Shown here in pieces: positions 16,547 to 24,355 of a stretch of 64,000 bases of DNA; the first letter of the stretch is position 1, and each line of letters opens with the position of its first letter. Position numbers and translations under genes: made by a program. Below the pieces are notes generated by a model that worked only from the letters and a program-made list of their open reading frames with translations, was not told the origin of the DNA and searched no databases. Source of the DNA: Deminuibacter soli (GTDB lineage: Bacteria > Bacteroidota > Bacteroidia > Chitinophagales > Chitinophagaceae); the NCBI RefSeq assembly GCF_003412455.1, contig NZ_QTJU01000001.1, positions 248,001-312,000 on the forward strand, in the 5' to 3' direction.

Positions 16547-17019
16547 AGAGATTTTGGCATTTCATTTTTTATGGTAACGGCTCTTTCCTCAATGGCTTTT
16601 TCAATACGCTGTTTTGAATTTTCCTGGTCTTCCAGCTTCATTGTATTGGAGGTACGCAATACAATCTGCTTTGCCAGTTCTTTTGCCTTCCTGTCTATCA
16701 ATGCCTCCAATGTACCATCATTCGGGATAAAGCCATAGACCAACTGCATGTCCATAGCTTTTGCCGTTTCTTTTAATGCTTTCAGTGTTATTGAGCCGTC
16801 CTGCTCCCTTTTTTCCATATCCTGCACACTCTGCTTGGTTATAGAAAGCCGGTTGCCTAACTGGAGCATGGACATGCCCAAGGCTGTACGGATGGCTTTA
16901 ATCCAGCCGATAGGCGGGACTGCCACTTTCTGTAAACTACTGTATGCCAGTATTTTACTGTCAATTTGTTGTATTTGTAAGGACTTTTTAGCCACTTTAG
17001 TAAAGTTATATTCTGACAA
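16537..17019 (-). CDS. Mobile mystery protein A (XRE-type HTH)
   Basis: This 160-residue DNA-binding protein has an N-terminal helix pair, a lambda-repressor-like HTH at about residues 43-73 (...MSMLQLGNRLSITKQSVQDMEK) and a C-terminal helical region. It matches the mobile mystery A family (TIGR02612). It is the first gene of the nine-gene operon, and three similar 18-bp palindromes lie at and upstream of its start, so autoregulation is likely. The start is TTG at 17019; no in-frame ATG gives a full HTH protein of the usual length. Confidence 0.88.
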   Translation of the reverse strand: MSEYNFTKVAKKSLQIQQIDSKILAYSSLQKVAVPPIGWIKAIRTALGMSMLQLGNRLSITKQSVQDMEKREQDGSITLKALKETAKAMDMQLVYGFIPNDGTLEALIDRKAKELAKQIVLRTSNTMKLEDQENSKQRIEKAIEERAVTIKNEMPKSLWD

Positions 17020-17083
17020 ATGATAAATAAAAGTAAAGATATAATCTTACAAAAACAAGAAAAAAGTAAGACTTTATCTTGAC
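17000..17083. promoter_or_regulatory. Three 18-bp operator-like palindromes spaced exactly 33 bp
   Basis: Sites at 17000-17017 (GTAAAGTTATATTCTGAC), 17033-17050 (GTAAAGATATAATCTTAC) and 17066-17083 (GTAAGACTTTATCTTGAC) all approach the palindrome GTAAGAT-n-ATCTTAC. Their starts are 33 bp apart, about three helical turns, so a bound repressor would lie on one DNA face. The first site covers the TTG start of the HTH gene. They are probable binding sites of mobile mystery protein A controlling the Argonaute operon. Confidence 0.6.
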
Positions 17084-17151
17084 CGATTGCCGAAAAAAGA
17101 AATACTATAGCCTGACTAATTGCAGGATTGCAAAGTTTGCAAACAAGCAAA

Positions 17152-19389
17152 CTAAAGCTTTTGATAATAGCCGGGCTTGGGTTTGGCAAGCAGGTTTGGG
17201 ACGGCATGGTGTAACATGTCGTCAACAGAACGGGCAGCCAGTTTGTATTGTTTGCCTAACTGCACGGCTTCTGCTCTTGTAAATTCTTTTGGCAATGCTT
17301 CAAAGAATTTACGTTTGTGATCGGCAGCCTGGAAAGTGGTGTTGTCCTGTTGCTTTGGCAGGTTGTTAAACATTAAGATGCTGTGCTGGAGATAAATTTC
17401 TGCCAGTTGCAGGGCTGTATTAAAATCAATGTCTGTGCATTCAATCAGTTCTGCTACTTCTGCGTTTTCGAATTTTCTTACACTGGAAAAAAGCATTGCT
17501 ATACGGTAAAGGATAAGCCCGAGCCGTTTTACAATACTGGCTGCATCTTTACCGGTGAACGTAGTAATATCCTGCAACCAGTTTGCACATTTATGATTGA
17601 GTTGCTGCCACTGGGTTTTTGAAAGCGTTATATTGGTTTCACCCATTTTCAAAAACTTTACCATCCTGTACACCTGCAAGGAAAGATTGCTAAAATGATC
17701 TGTGAGGTTTACCTGTGAGCCGTAAGGCGAAACATCTTTCCAGATTTGTTCTACTTCAAAAGCATAAAACAAGAAGCGGCTGAACAAGCCATCTTCGGCA
17801 GATGCAATCAACCCTGTTACCTGGCTCGGCGTGCCTGATAACGCAATGGATAAAGAAGGATTATTGACTTCTATAAATTCATTGTTTGTTTTTCGTGAAC
17901 TGGATAAGCGTTCGTGATGAAAGGATTTGCGAAGCATATCTGAATAGCTCCCCCATTCCTGTTTGAATACATTGCCCAATGTGTCTGCCTCGGTTTCGCA
18001 AATGATGCCTGTTCCTTCGTTCTGCTCAAGGTGAGAAAGAATTTTTGCATAGCTGGTATTAGCCGGAATGAAAACCACTTTGAATTTTGGTTTTACGGGT
18101 GGTTCTTCATTCATGGTTTCACCTTTTTTGAGGGTACGAAAATTCTGCTTGTAGGCTGCATCCTGTTGCTGAAATTGTATATCCGCTTCCTTGCTTGCAT
18201 TTAATACCTGTGTATGGTACTCGTCGGCTAATTGCTTTGCAAACTTCAATGCTCCTTTGCCACTTGCCGCCGGTGCAATGGCGAATGTGAAAAGATTAGG
18301 GTATACTTCCTGCTGTGCATAGATACCTTTTACATTTGGCAGGCAGCCGCTGAGAATACCCAAGGCTCCCGTAAGGAAAACATCTCTTTCCCTGGCATCG
18401 GTAAAAGCTAAAGCACCCTGCTTAATAATATCAGGCATCTGGTGATACAATTCTTCAGGAATTGCCGGAGTGTTTTTCAGATAATCTTCTGCGTTGTGTT
18501 CGGTGCTTTGTTGCAGGTTTGCAATGTTTGCAACGGTTGCAAACTCGTGTACATGATGGTTATAAGCACTGTTTACGGCTGCTGTTACTTCTTTAGCATT
18601 AAGATCATAATGCTGTAAACATAGCTCCAAAGTGTTTTGCAATGGAATACCGGCACGGTTGCAGTTAGATGCCAGCAGGTAAATGTAATTATTACGATTG
18701 TTGGGTTCATACTGTGATTTTTGATTGGTGAAATTGATTTGCATTTCGAAGGCTAAGGCATATTCATTTGGTTCTTCAGTTTGAGTTTGCAAATGTTTTG
18801 TAGGTTGAGGCAGTATGCTTTCTTTTTGAATTATGCCGTTAGTAATTACTGGAAATTTTTCATTGCTGATGTTGCGGTATGTTTCAGGATCATAAGAAAT
18901 AAAGCAAAGCCTTGTGATGTCCTTTCCTGAACGGTCAACGGGCAAGCATAAGTGCTGTTGGTAGTAATCTGCTACCTGATTGTAAGCCTGCTCATGATGT
19001 TCCTGTGTGCTGGTTACTTCAACCAATATTTTTAAACCGTTACCACCCGGGCTGCGAAAGCAGCAAAAAGTGTAAGGGATTGCGGCGGCTTTGTTAAAAG
19101 CCGCCTGCAATTCTTCTTCTTTTAATTTGTCGAGGTCGAGAATGATGAACTGGCTGTATTGTTGTAAGAATTCCAGTTTGCGACCTCCGGCAAATGTTGC
19201 TGATGGTGTAAAAGCCAGCAGTTGTTTTTTAAGTTTGTCCGCTTCTTCTTTTTTATCCTGCCGTATTAATGCCCTTACGTCTTCAACATCCTGTTTGTAT
19301 TTACCTTCTTTGATGTGATTGGTAAGAATGATCAGTGATATATTTTCTATAGGATTATTGAACCCTTTAAAGATTGTAGCTGTTGCCAT
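17152..19389 (-). CDS. VirE N-terminal / DUF3987 primase-helicase-like protein
   Basis: This 745-residue protein is typical of Bacteroidota mobile elements. Residues 1-180 match the BT4734/VirE N-terminal domain, an archaeo-eukaryotic primase fold, with DLD (85-87), SPGGNGLK (113-120) and DITRL (157-161). Residues about 320-640 match DUF3987, with a P-loop-like APAASGKGA near 372-380. It probably serves replication or maintenance of the island. It lies 38 bp after a small HTH gene and its product is encoded apart from the defence operon downstream. Confidence 0.85.
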   Translation of the reverse strand: MATATIFKGFNNPIENISLIILTNHIKEGKYKQDVEDVRALIRQDKKEEADKLKKQLLAFTPSATFAGGRKLEFLQQYSQFIILDLDKLKEEELQAAFNKAAAIPYTFCCFRSPGGNGLKILVEVTSTQEHHEQAYNQVADYYQQHLCLPVDRSGKDITRLCFISYDPETYRNISNEKFPVITNGIIQKESILPQPTKHLQTQTEEPNEYALAFEMQINFTNQKSQYEPNNRNNYIYLLASNCNRAGIPLQNTLELCLQHYDLNAKEVTAAVNSAYNHHVHEFATVANIANLQQSTEHNAEDYLKNTPAIPEELYHQMPDIIKQGALAFTDARERDVFLTGALGILSGCLPNVKGIYAQQEVYPNLFTFAIAPAASGKGALKFAKQLADEYHTQVLNASKEADIQFQQQDAAYKQNFRTLKKGETMNEEPPVKPKFKVVFIPANTSYAKILSHLEQNEGTGIICETEADTLGNVFKQEWGSYSDMLRKSFHHERLSSSRKTNNEFIEVNNPSLSIALSGTPSQVTGLIASAEDGLFSRFLFYAFEVEQIWKDVSPYGSQVNLTDHFSNLSLQVYRMVKFLKMGETNITLSKTQWQQLNHKCANWLQDITTFTGKDAASIVKRLGLILYRIAMLFSSVRKFENAEVAELIECTDIDFNTALQLAEIYLQHSILMFNNLPKQQDNTTFQAADHKRKFFEALPKEFTRAEAVQLGKQYKLAARSVDDMLHHAVPNLLAKPKPGYYQKL

Positions 19390-19427
19390 TTCCTAAGCGT
19401 TGAAATTGTGACCAAAAATTGTTTGTG

Positions 19428-19703
19428 TTACTTCCCGGGTTCAATGCGGTTCTTTTGTAAGAGCAGCATGATGTCGCCCATTTTGTAGTAGATTTTATTC
19501 CCTACCTGTGAGAATGCAATCAGCTTTTGGTCCCGCCATGCCTGGGCTGTACGTTTGCTGATATTCATTACCTGCAAGAACTCCTGGTTATCTACAAATA
19601 CATCATCGGGATTTGCCTGCTTCATTTTGAGCATTGCTTCCATCCTCGTAAGGCGTTGGAGTATTTCCTGAAAATCTTCTTCTGAAAAAATGATGTGTGC
19701 CAT
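19428..19703 (-). CDS. Small helix-turn-helix protein, MerR/excisionase-like
   Basis: This 91-residue protein has an N-terminal coiled segment (EDFQEILQRLTRMEAMLKM) followed by an HTH_17-type winged helix with ISKRTAQAWRDQKLIAFSQVGNKIYY and DIMLLLQKN. This layout is standard for paired HTH genes next to Bacteroidota integrative-element replication genes. It may act as a recombination directionality factor or as a regulator of the downstream primase gene. The ATG at 19703 is 2 bp after the stop of the sister HTH gene. Confidence 0.8.
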   Translation of the reverse strand: MAHIIFSEEDFQEILQRLTRMEAMLKMKQANPDDVFVDNQEFLQVMNISKRTAQAWRDQKLIAFSQVGNKIYYKMGDIMLLLQKNRIEPGK

Positions 19704-19705
19704 GA

Positions 19706-19999
19706 TTAAGCCCTCCCTTTTTTGATGATGTAATTGGTTGCCTGCTTTTCTATTTCATCGGTAGTCGTTTGCCGGTTGCGTTGCAACCATGCATCCAGCT
19801 CATGCCGGTTGAAATAAAGTTTCTTCCCTTGTGGACAGAAATGAGGGATCTGCCTTGTACTGGTTAATTTGTACAAATGGGATTGCGATAGCTCCAGATA
19901 GATACATGCTTCATTGAAATTGAGCACATCTTTCTGTACAATGTTCTGGCTTTCTATGAGCCTTTCGAGTTTGTCGAGACGTTTTAATATTTCGTCCAT
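19706..19999 (-). CDS. Helix-turn-helix protein, excisionase-like
   Basis: This 97-residue sister of the gene below it has an N-terminal coiled coil (ILKRLDKLERLIESQ) and an HTH_17 domain, FNEACIYLELSQSHLYKLTSTR, with a wing ending KLYFNRHELDAWLQRNR. Proteins of this type are called excisionase or DNA-binding domain proteins in conjugative and integrative elements. It heads a three-gene run with the second HTH and the DUF3987 gene. An 18-bp near-palindrome lies 30 bp upstream. Confidence 0.82.
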   Translation of the reverse strand: MDEILKRLDKLERLIESQNIVQKDVLNFNEACIYLELSQSHLYKLTSTRQIPHFCPQGKKLYFNRHELDAWLQRNRQTTTDEIEKQATNYIIKKGRA

Positions 20000-20028
20000 T
20001 TTTAAACGATTGAAAAAGTTATAAAATG

Positions 20029-20046
20029 GACTTCAGCGCTAAAGTC
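20029..20046. promoter_or_regulatory. 18-bp near-palindrome upstream of the HTH pair
   Basis: GACTTCAGCGCTAAAGTC differs from its reverse complement at only two positions. It is placed 29 bp upstream of the HTH gene that starts at 19999, which suggests an operator for one of the HTH proteins. Confidence 0.4.
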
Positions 20047-20126
20047 AACTCCGATTACCGAAGCTGAGTGCAAGTTTGTAAGAAGTGGCTGGTAGTGGGA
20101 TTTTGGTATTTTATACAAAGACAAAA

Positions 20127-20149
20127 CCCTTGCAGTGCAAGGGTTTCAT
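20127..20149 (-). terminator. Intrinsic terminator after the integrase operon
   Basis: An 11-bp perfect stem, AAACCCTTGCA/TGCAAGGGTTT around a single G, is followed on the minus strand by TTTTGTCTTTG. It lies 51 bp after the stop of the 335-residue gene. GGTATTTT repeats flank it at 20105-20112 and 20159-20166, with an inverted copy at 20186-20193. Confidence 0.65.
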
Positions 20150-20199
20150 TATTTTTTTGGTATTTTGATTTGGTATAATCGGGTGAAAATACCAGCATT

Positions 20200-21207
20200 T
20201 TAAGACGGTATTAAAAGGGCAAGTGTAGCGTTATTGTCAAGATAGGTTTGTAATGCTTCTTTCTTTTTGAAATTCCTGAACTCTTTATCAATGTTTGCTG
20301 CGTAACGGCTGTTAAGGAACTTGCGAATGTGCAGGTCGGTTATTTTTTTCTTTCCTCCTTTGAATGGAAAAGGATTGAAATGCTTCTTTTGTATAATGAT
20401 GTGATATACAGCCGCCATCTTTTCAACGTTGCCATGCTTTTTGATGAAACCATATTGGCTATCTATTAAGCCGGTGTTGAATAATTCTTCTTCCACTAAA
20501 GCAAAGCGATCAGACTTTGCAATTATTTCGGTGTAAGGCAATATGTTTTTTTGTTCGCCCCGGATGTCAGCTTTTATTGCATTGAATTTGGGCTCCTGGT
20601 CTTTTACTGCAATTGCTGTGGCAGGTTTTGGAAGATTAAGCGGTGTTGCTTCAATAATAAAAGATGTTTGCGGCGGAGCTTCGCTAAAATATAATGAGTG
20701 TATATCTTCTTCAGTTAGCAAGTCTTCTTTTACAAAAGCTGAAAAGCTGTTTTGAATTTCGAGGTATAACCTGATTAGCTGATATTTTAAATACTGGATT
20801 GTGTAAGCATCATCAGCCTGTTTCTTATCACTGTTCTTGTCAGCAACAATAGCCAATTGAAAATTGTTATTGCTGATTACCGTTTCTGTTTGATTCAGTT
20901 TGTCTTTGAGCTTCTTTGTTAACGTATCGTGTATCCAGAATTTTTTCTCATCATCACCTGCCTGATTCATCAGGGTGTGCAGATTATTGATGTACCTGTT
21001 TGCTTCGTTCGCAAAAAGCAAATGGTAATATTTTCGTTTTGCTGTCAGTGGTTTTGGAAAAGCTAATTCATATAAAGGTTGCTGAACCAGATTTTCCTTT
21101 GGAAGCTCATGCAACATTTGATGAAACTTTTGTTCAGTGGTGGTATTATCCAGCCAAGGTTGCTGCACCAGCAAAATATTGTGATAAAGTTCTAAGGTGT
21201 TATTCAT
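20200..21207 (-). CDS. Integrase-companion protein of unknown function
   Basis: This 335-residue soluble protein is largely helical and rich in lysine and glutamine. It has no recognised catalytic motif; a DUF6617-like affiliation is possible but I cannot confirm it. The C-terminal part (GGKKKITDLHIRKFLNSRYAANIDKEFRNF) looks like an RteC-type nucleic-acid-binding tail. The start codon overlaps the recombinase stop by 4 bp (ATGA), so it is co-translated with the recombinase. Such companions are common on Bacteroidota integrative elements. Confidence 0.65.
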   Translation of the reverse strand: MNNTLELYHNILLVQQPWLDNTTTEQKFHQMLHELPKENLVQQPLYELAFPKPLTAKRKYYHLLFANEANRYINNLHTLMNQAGDDEKKFWIHDTLTKKLKDKLNQTETVISNNNFQLAIVADKNSDKKQADDAYTIQYLKYQLIRLYLEIQNSFSAFVKEDLLTEEDIHSLYFSEAPPQTSFIIEATPLNLPKPATAIAVKDQEPKFNAIKADIRGEQKNILPYTEIIAKSDRFALVEEELFNTGLIDSQYGFIKKHGNVEKMAAVYHIIIQKKHFNPFPFKGGKKKITDLHIRKFLNSRYAANIDKEFRNFKKKEALQTYLDNNATLALLIPS

Positions 21208-22307
21208 AGTTCTAATTGAATGCGATTTGCAGCTTCCTTTTTTTTCTTATCAATCACCTTTGCATAAACCTCGGTTGTTTTCAAATGACGATGCCCCAGC
21301 ATTTTTGAAACTGTATAAATATCGGTTCCTAAATTTAATTGTAATGTAGCATAAGTATGCCTGGCACAATGGAAAGTGATGTGCTTTGTGATACCGGCTT
21401 TCATTACCCACTCTCTTAGTTTTAAGTTATTCCAGGCACTGTACTTTAAATCTTCAAAAATTGCCTGCTCCGGTTTGCCTCTTTCGCCTAATAAATCGAA
21501 CGCCTGCTTTGATATAGGTAACGTTTCTGAACCCTTCGTTTTCTTCTGCCGGAACCGGATGTAATAATCATTGCCTGAACTCTGTATTTCAGACCAAACA
21601 AGTTTTTTAATATCAGACCATCTTAGCCCGGTTAATGCAGAAAAAATAAAAGCCTGCTTTAGTATTGGTAAATCACATTCTTCTTTTGCTGCCGCCTGCA
21701 ATTCTTCGAAAGTTAAAAACTCTCTGCTTGCATCATCAGGTTTTATACAATCAACCTGATTTGCCGGGTTGGTTAAAATGATGCCTGCTTTTACGGCTTC
21801 CTTTAAAGCTGCGGTTACTTTACTGTAATACGATGCCTGGGAGTTTTGAAGCAATGACTTTTTGTTTTTGGTTTTTGCGGTGTGCTTCAAATAGTATTTG
21901 AAATCTTCGAGCCAGGCTTTATCAATCTCTTTGAAAGTAATATCAAACTTTGCAAACTCCTGCAAGTGCTTTAACGTACTGTTCCAGTTGCCCCAATTGC
22001 CATCACTATCTTTTCTTTTTTCTGTAAGCATTTCAAAGTATGCAAGGAAGCTGCCTTTAGTTTTCTCCGTATCTCTAAAACCAAATTCTTCATTCTTGAT
22101 TTGCAGATGCCGCTTTGATTTGATGGCTTCTGCTAAAGCCAACGTTTCATCATTGTGTTTCTTCTGCTCCTTGGTAAGCTTACCTTTTTCCGGTGTTGGG
22201 AACAGGTACATTTTTAAATATTCATACTTACGTTTGCCATCTTCGTAGTAGTCTAAATAAAGGCTGACCTTATCGCCTTTCTGACGTTGTCTAAGCGTTA
22301 CATTCAT
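21204..22307 (-). CDS. Tyrosine site-specific recombinase (integrase)
   Basis: This 367-residue Bacteroidota-type integrase has an arm-DNA-binding domain (about 1-75), a SAM-like core-binding domain (85-185) and a catalytic domain. The catalytic residues are present: R229 (GLRW), H313-x2-R316, H339 (LGHRH) and nucleophile Y348. It is expected to integrate and excise the island between attP and the chromosomal site, here the 3' end of mnmE 581 bp away. The upstream excisionase-like gene overlaps its start and the companion gene overlaps its end. Confidence 0.95.
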   Translation of the reverse strand: MNVTLRQRQKGDKVSLYLDYYEDGKRKYEYLKMYLFPTPEKGKLTKEQKKHNDETLALAEAIKSKRHLQIKNEEFGFRDTEKTKGSFLAYFEMLTEKRKDSDGNWGNWNSTLKHLQEFAKFDITFKEIDKAWLEDFKYYLKHTAKTKNKKSLLQNSQASYYSKVTAALKEAVKAGIILTNPANQVDCIKPDDASREFLTFEELQAAAKEECDLPILKQAFIFSALTGLRWSDIKKLVWSEIQSSGNDYYIRFRQKKTKGSETLPISKQAFDLLGERGKPEQAIFEDLKYSAWNNLKLREWVMKAGITKHITFHCARHTYATLQLNLGTDIYTVSKMLGHRHLKTTEVYAKVIDKKKKEAANRIQLEL

Positions 22308-22669
22308 ACGACTGAAGTATTAAAGATGTTATCAATTGCTTTTCGTGAAATGATAGTGCGACTGCCTAACTTACCTGCTGTTAATTGTCCTTTTTCAATG
22401 AGCCTGTAAATGGTCCATCTACTTGTACCCAGCAACTGGCAGGTTTCATCTACACTCAGGAAATCTTTTTGAACCACAACCGGATTGAATGCAGTAACAA
22501 TTTTTTGCTTTTCTTCCTGGATAGCTGTTTCAATCTTCGCTGCTCTCTTGCGTTGTTTATACGCTTACTTAGCACAGCTATCGGAGCAAAACTGTGTAAC
22601 AGTTGTTTTAGCGGTGAAGCGTTTACCGCAGCAATTGCAGGTTTTTTCTAAGCGAATGTTACTACTCAT
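22304..22669 (-). pseudogene. Excisionase-like zinc-finger/HTH gene with in-frame TAA
   Basis: Reading the minus strand from the ATG at 22669 gives 34 codons with a zinc-binding pattern (CNCCGKRF...FCSDSCAK). A TAA at 22565-22567 follows, and then the same frame continues for 86 codons (AYKQRKRAAK...) with an HTH_17 domain (DFLSVDETCQLLGTSRWTIYRL...) to a TGA overlapping the integrase ATG. Both halves look intact, so a single change such as AAA to TAA explains the break. The gene may be dead, recoded or restarted from an internal GTG. If dead, island excision may be impaired. Confidence 0.75.
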
Positions 22670-22673
22670 ATTT

Positions 22674-22820
22674 GTTGCCTTGTGTAGCTAAGTGTAGCTG
22701 CTTGTTGCTGTGTGTAGCACAATTTCTCCCTTATCGATTTTTTGATGCCGGGCAACAAATAATACTACTTTGGGCAACATTCAGGCAACTAATATACAAC
22801 AAAAAGGGCAGACTGGCAAC
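22674..22820. repeat. Iterated GGCAAC motifs, possible integrase arm sites
   Basis: GGCAAC occurs at 22751-22756, 22773-22778, 22784-22789 and 22815-22820, with an inverted GTTGCC at 22674-22679, all between the excisionase-like gene and the mnmE stop. Clustered short direct repeats beside an integration site are typical arm-type binding sites of tyrosine recombinases. No gene is seen in 22670-22887. Confidence 0.45.
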
Positions 22821-22887
22821 AAAAAAGAGAAAGATATTTCTATATAATAGTTGAAAAACAGATGTATAATTAATAAAAGAAGGATAG

Positions 22888-22914
22888 TTACTTTCCAATA
22901 CAAAACTTACTGAA
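22888..22914 (-). other. Probable island attachment site in the mnmE 3' end
   Basis: The last codons of mnmE read TTTTGTATTGGAAAGTAA on the minus strand. This differs at two positions from the known 18-bp attachment site of Salmonella genomic island 1 in the same gene, because the terminal FCIGK codons are conserved. The recombinase and GGCAAC repeats lie immediately beyond. I could not find the matching second copy elsewhere in the window, so the far boundary is not located. Confidence 0.5.
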
Positions 22915-24264
22915 TATATAATCCAGCTGATCTTCATTTGTCACTTCACCGGTTATTTCACCCAGGAAGTGCAGGCAACGGCGGATGTCGATGGCGAGCA
23001 GGTCGCCGGGAATATTGTTGTCAAGCGCATCGCGGATATCCTGCAGCGCGGTGTACACTTCCTGTAAAGCGGCCACATGGCGCGCATTGGTTACCAGGGT
23101 TTGATCCGTTTGCAGGTTTTCGCTTACGGCAAGTTTAAATAGCTGCTGCTTCAGGTCTTCGATACCCTGTTCATTTTTAGCAGAGATGGTAACGAGCTTG
23201 CCGTTACCGGCAGGAGAATAGGTATTGGGCAATTGATCAGCCTTGTTGGCCACCAGCAGGTATTGCAGGTGTTCTGCAGCAAACTGTGCTTCCATAGCCT
23301 GCAGCTCGGCGGCTGTGGTTTGTGTAATATCGTAGAGGTACAATACAATGTCTGCCTCACGCATTTTGGCCATGCTTTTTTCTACGCCAATAGTTTCAAT
23401 CACATCGCTGGTATGTTCGCGTATGCCGGCTGTATCAATCAGGCGGAACAACACACCGTTAATGTTCAGCACTTCTTCAATGGTATCACGCGTAGTGCCG
23501 GCGATATCGCTTACAATGGCGCGTTCTTCATTCAGCAGGGTGTTGAGCAGGGTTGATTTGCCTGCGTTCGGTTTGCCAATGATGGCTACCTGCACACCAT
23601 TTTTGATCACATTACCCAGCTTGAATGATTGAAGCAGTTTGTTTACCTGTACCAGCGCTTCATCCAGTAAGCGGAATAACTGCGGCCTGTCTGCAAAGGT
23701 TACATCCTCCTGCGAAAAATCAAGTTCCAATTCTATGAGTGCGGAAAAGGAAATCAGCTGATCACGCAATTGTTTCAGGGTATGCGAAAAGCCGCCGCGG
23801 ATATTTTGCAGTGCGTTTCTTTTGCTGGCTTCGGTATTGCTGGCAATGATGTCAGCTACTGCTTCGGCCTGGGTTAAATCCATTTTACCGTTGATGAATG
23901 CACGTTGTGTAAACTCACCCGGTTTCGCAATACGGGCGCCCTGTTTTACCAGCTGGGCCAGTACCTGCTCCTGTATATAATGCGAGCCATGGCAGGATAT
24001 CTCTACCACGTTTTCACCTGTAAACGATTTGGGTGCTTTAAACAATGCCACTACCACTTCATCGAGCAGTACCTCACCGCTTTTCAGAAAACCGACATGC
24101 AGGGTATGCGATGGCTGGGCAGTAAGGTCTTTCGAGGGAAACAACTCATTCACTATATCGATCGCTGCTGTTCCGCTCACGCGTATAACGCCGATAGCGC
24201 CTATTCCCTGAGGTGTTGCCAATGCGGTGATGGTATCGTTCCAACCGGCCAGTTTTCCGTGCAT
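22888..24264 (-). CDS. mnmE: tRNA modification GTPase MnmE
   Basis: This protein of about 458 residues, with MnmG, adds the carboxymethylaminomethyl group to U34 of certain tRNAs. It has an N-terminal folate-binding domain (ITALATPQGIGAIGVIRVSG), a helical domain with an inserted G domain showing P-loop GKPNAGKST, DIAGTTRDT (switch), DTAGIRE and NKAD, and a C-terminal FCIGK whose cysteine is catalytic. The ATG at 24264 is chosen because the upstream in-frame ATG (24327) falls next to a terminator hairpin and adds a non-conserved tail. Its 3' end hosts the island junction. Confidence 0.96.
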   Translation of the reverse strand: MHGKLAGWNDTITALATPQGIGAIGVIRVSGTAAIDIVNELFPSKDLTAQPSHTLHVGFLKSGEVLLDEVVVALFKAPKSFTGENVVEISCHGSHYIQEQVLAQLVKQGARIAKPGEFTQRAFINGKMDLTQAEAVADIIASNTEASKRNALQNIRGGFSHTLKQLRDQLISFSALIELELDFSQEDVTFADRPQLFRLLDEALVQVNKLLQSFKLGNVIKNGVQVAIIGKPNAGKSTLLNTLLNEERAIVSDIAGTTRDTIEEVLNINGVLFRLIDTAGIREHTSDVIETIGVEKSMAKMREADIVLYLYDITQTTAAELQAMEAQFAAEHLQYLLVANKADQLPNTYSPAGNGKLVTISAKNEQGIEDLKQQLFKLAVSENLQTDQTLVTNARHVAALQEVYTALQDIRDALDNNIPGDLLAIDIRRCLHFLGEITGEVTNEDQLDYIFSKFCIGK

Positions 24265-24290
24265 GCTGTTTAATTGTGCGGCAAAATTAA

Positions 24291-24322
24291 AGTAAAAAAA
24301 AATCCCGCCGGAATTGGCGGGA
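24291..24322 (-). terminator. Terminator after the second tonB gene
   Basis: On the minus strand ATCCCGCC-AATTCC-GGCGGGAT is followed by nine T residues. It lies 34 bp after the tonB stop and just upstream of mnmE. Confidence 0.8.
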
Positions 24323-24355
24323 TCCACTGTATACCGGAACCTGAGACCACTTGCT

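Noticed and set aside
16637-16655. Second copy of the mnmE attachment sequence
   Set aside because: Only TTGTATTGGA matches, inside the coding sequence of mobile mystery protein A. This is too short to call an attachment repeat.
20127-20149. tRNA 3'-end attachment site suggested by CCTTGCAGTGCAAGGG
   Set aside because: The sequence is a simple perfect hairpin with a T-rich tail after the integrase operon and no tRNA cloverleaf surrounds it. It is best called a terminator.
24265-24327. Upstream ATG of mnmE adding 21 residues
   Set aside because: It begins beside the terminator of the preceding gene and the added residues are not MnmE-like. The ATG at 24264 gives the usual N-terminus.
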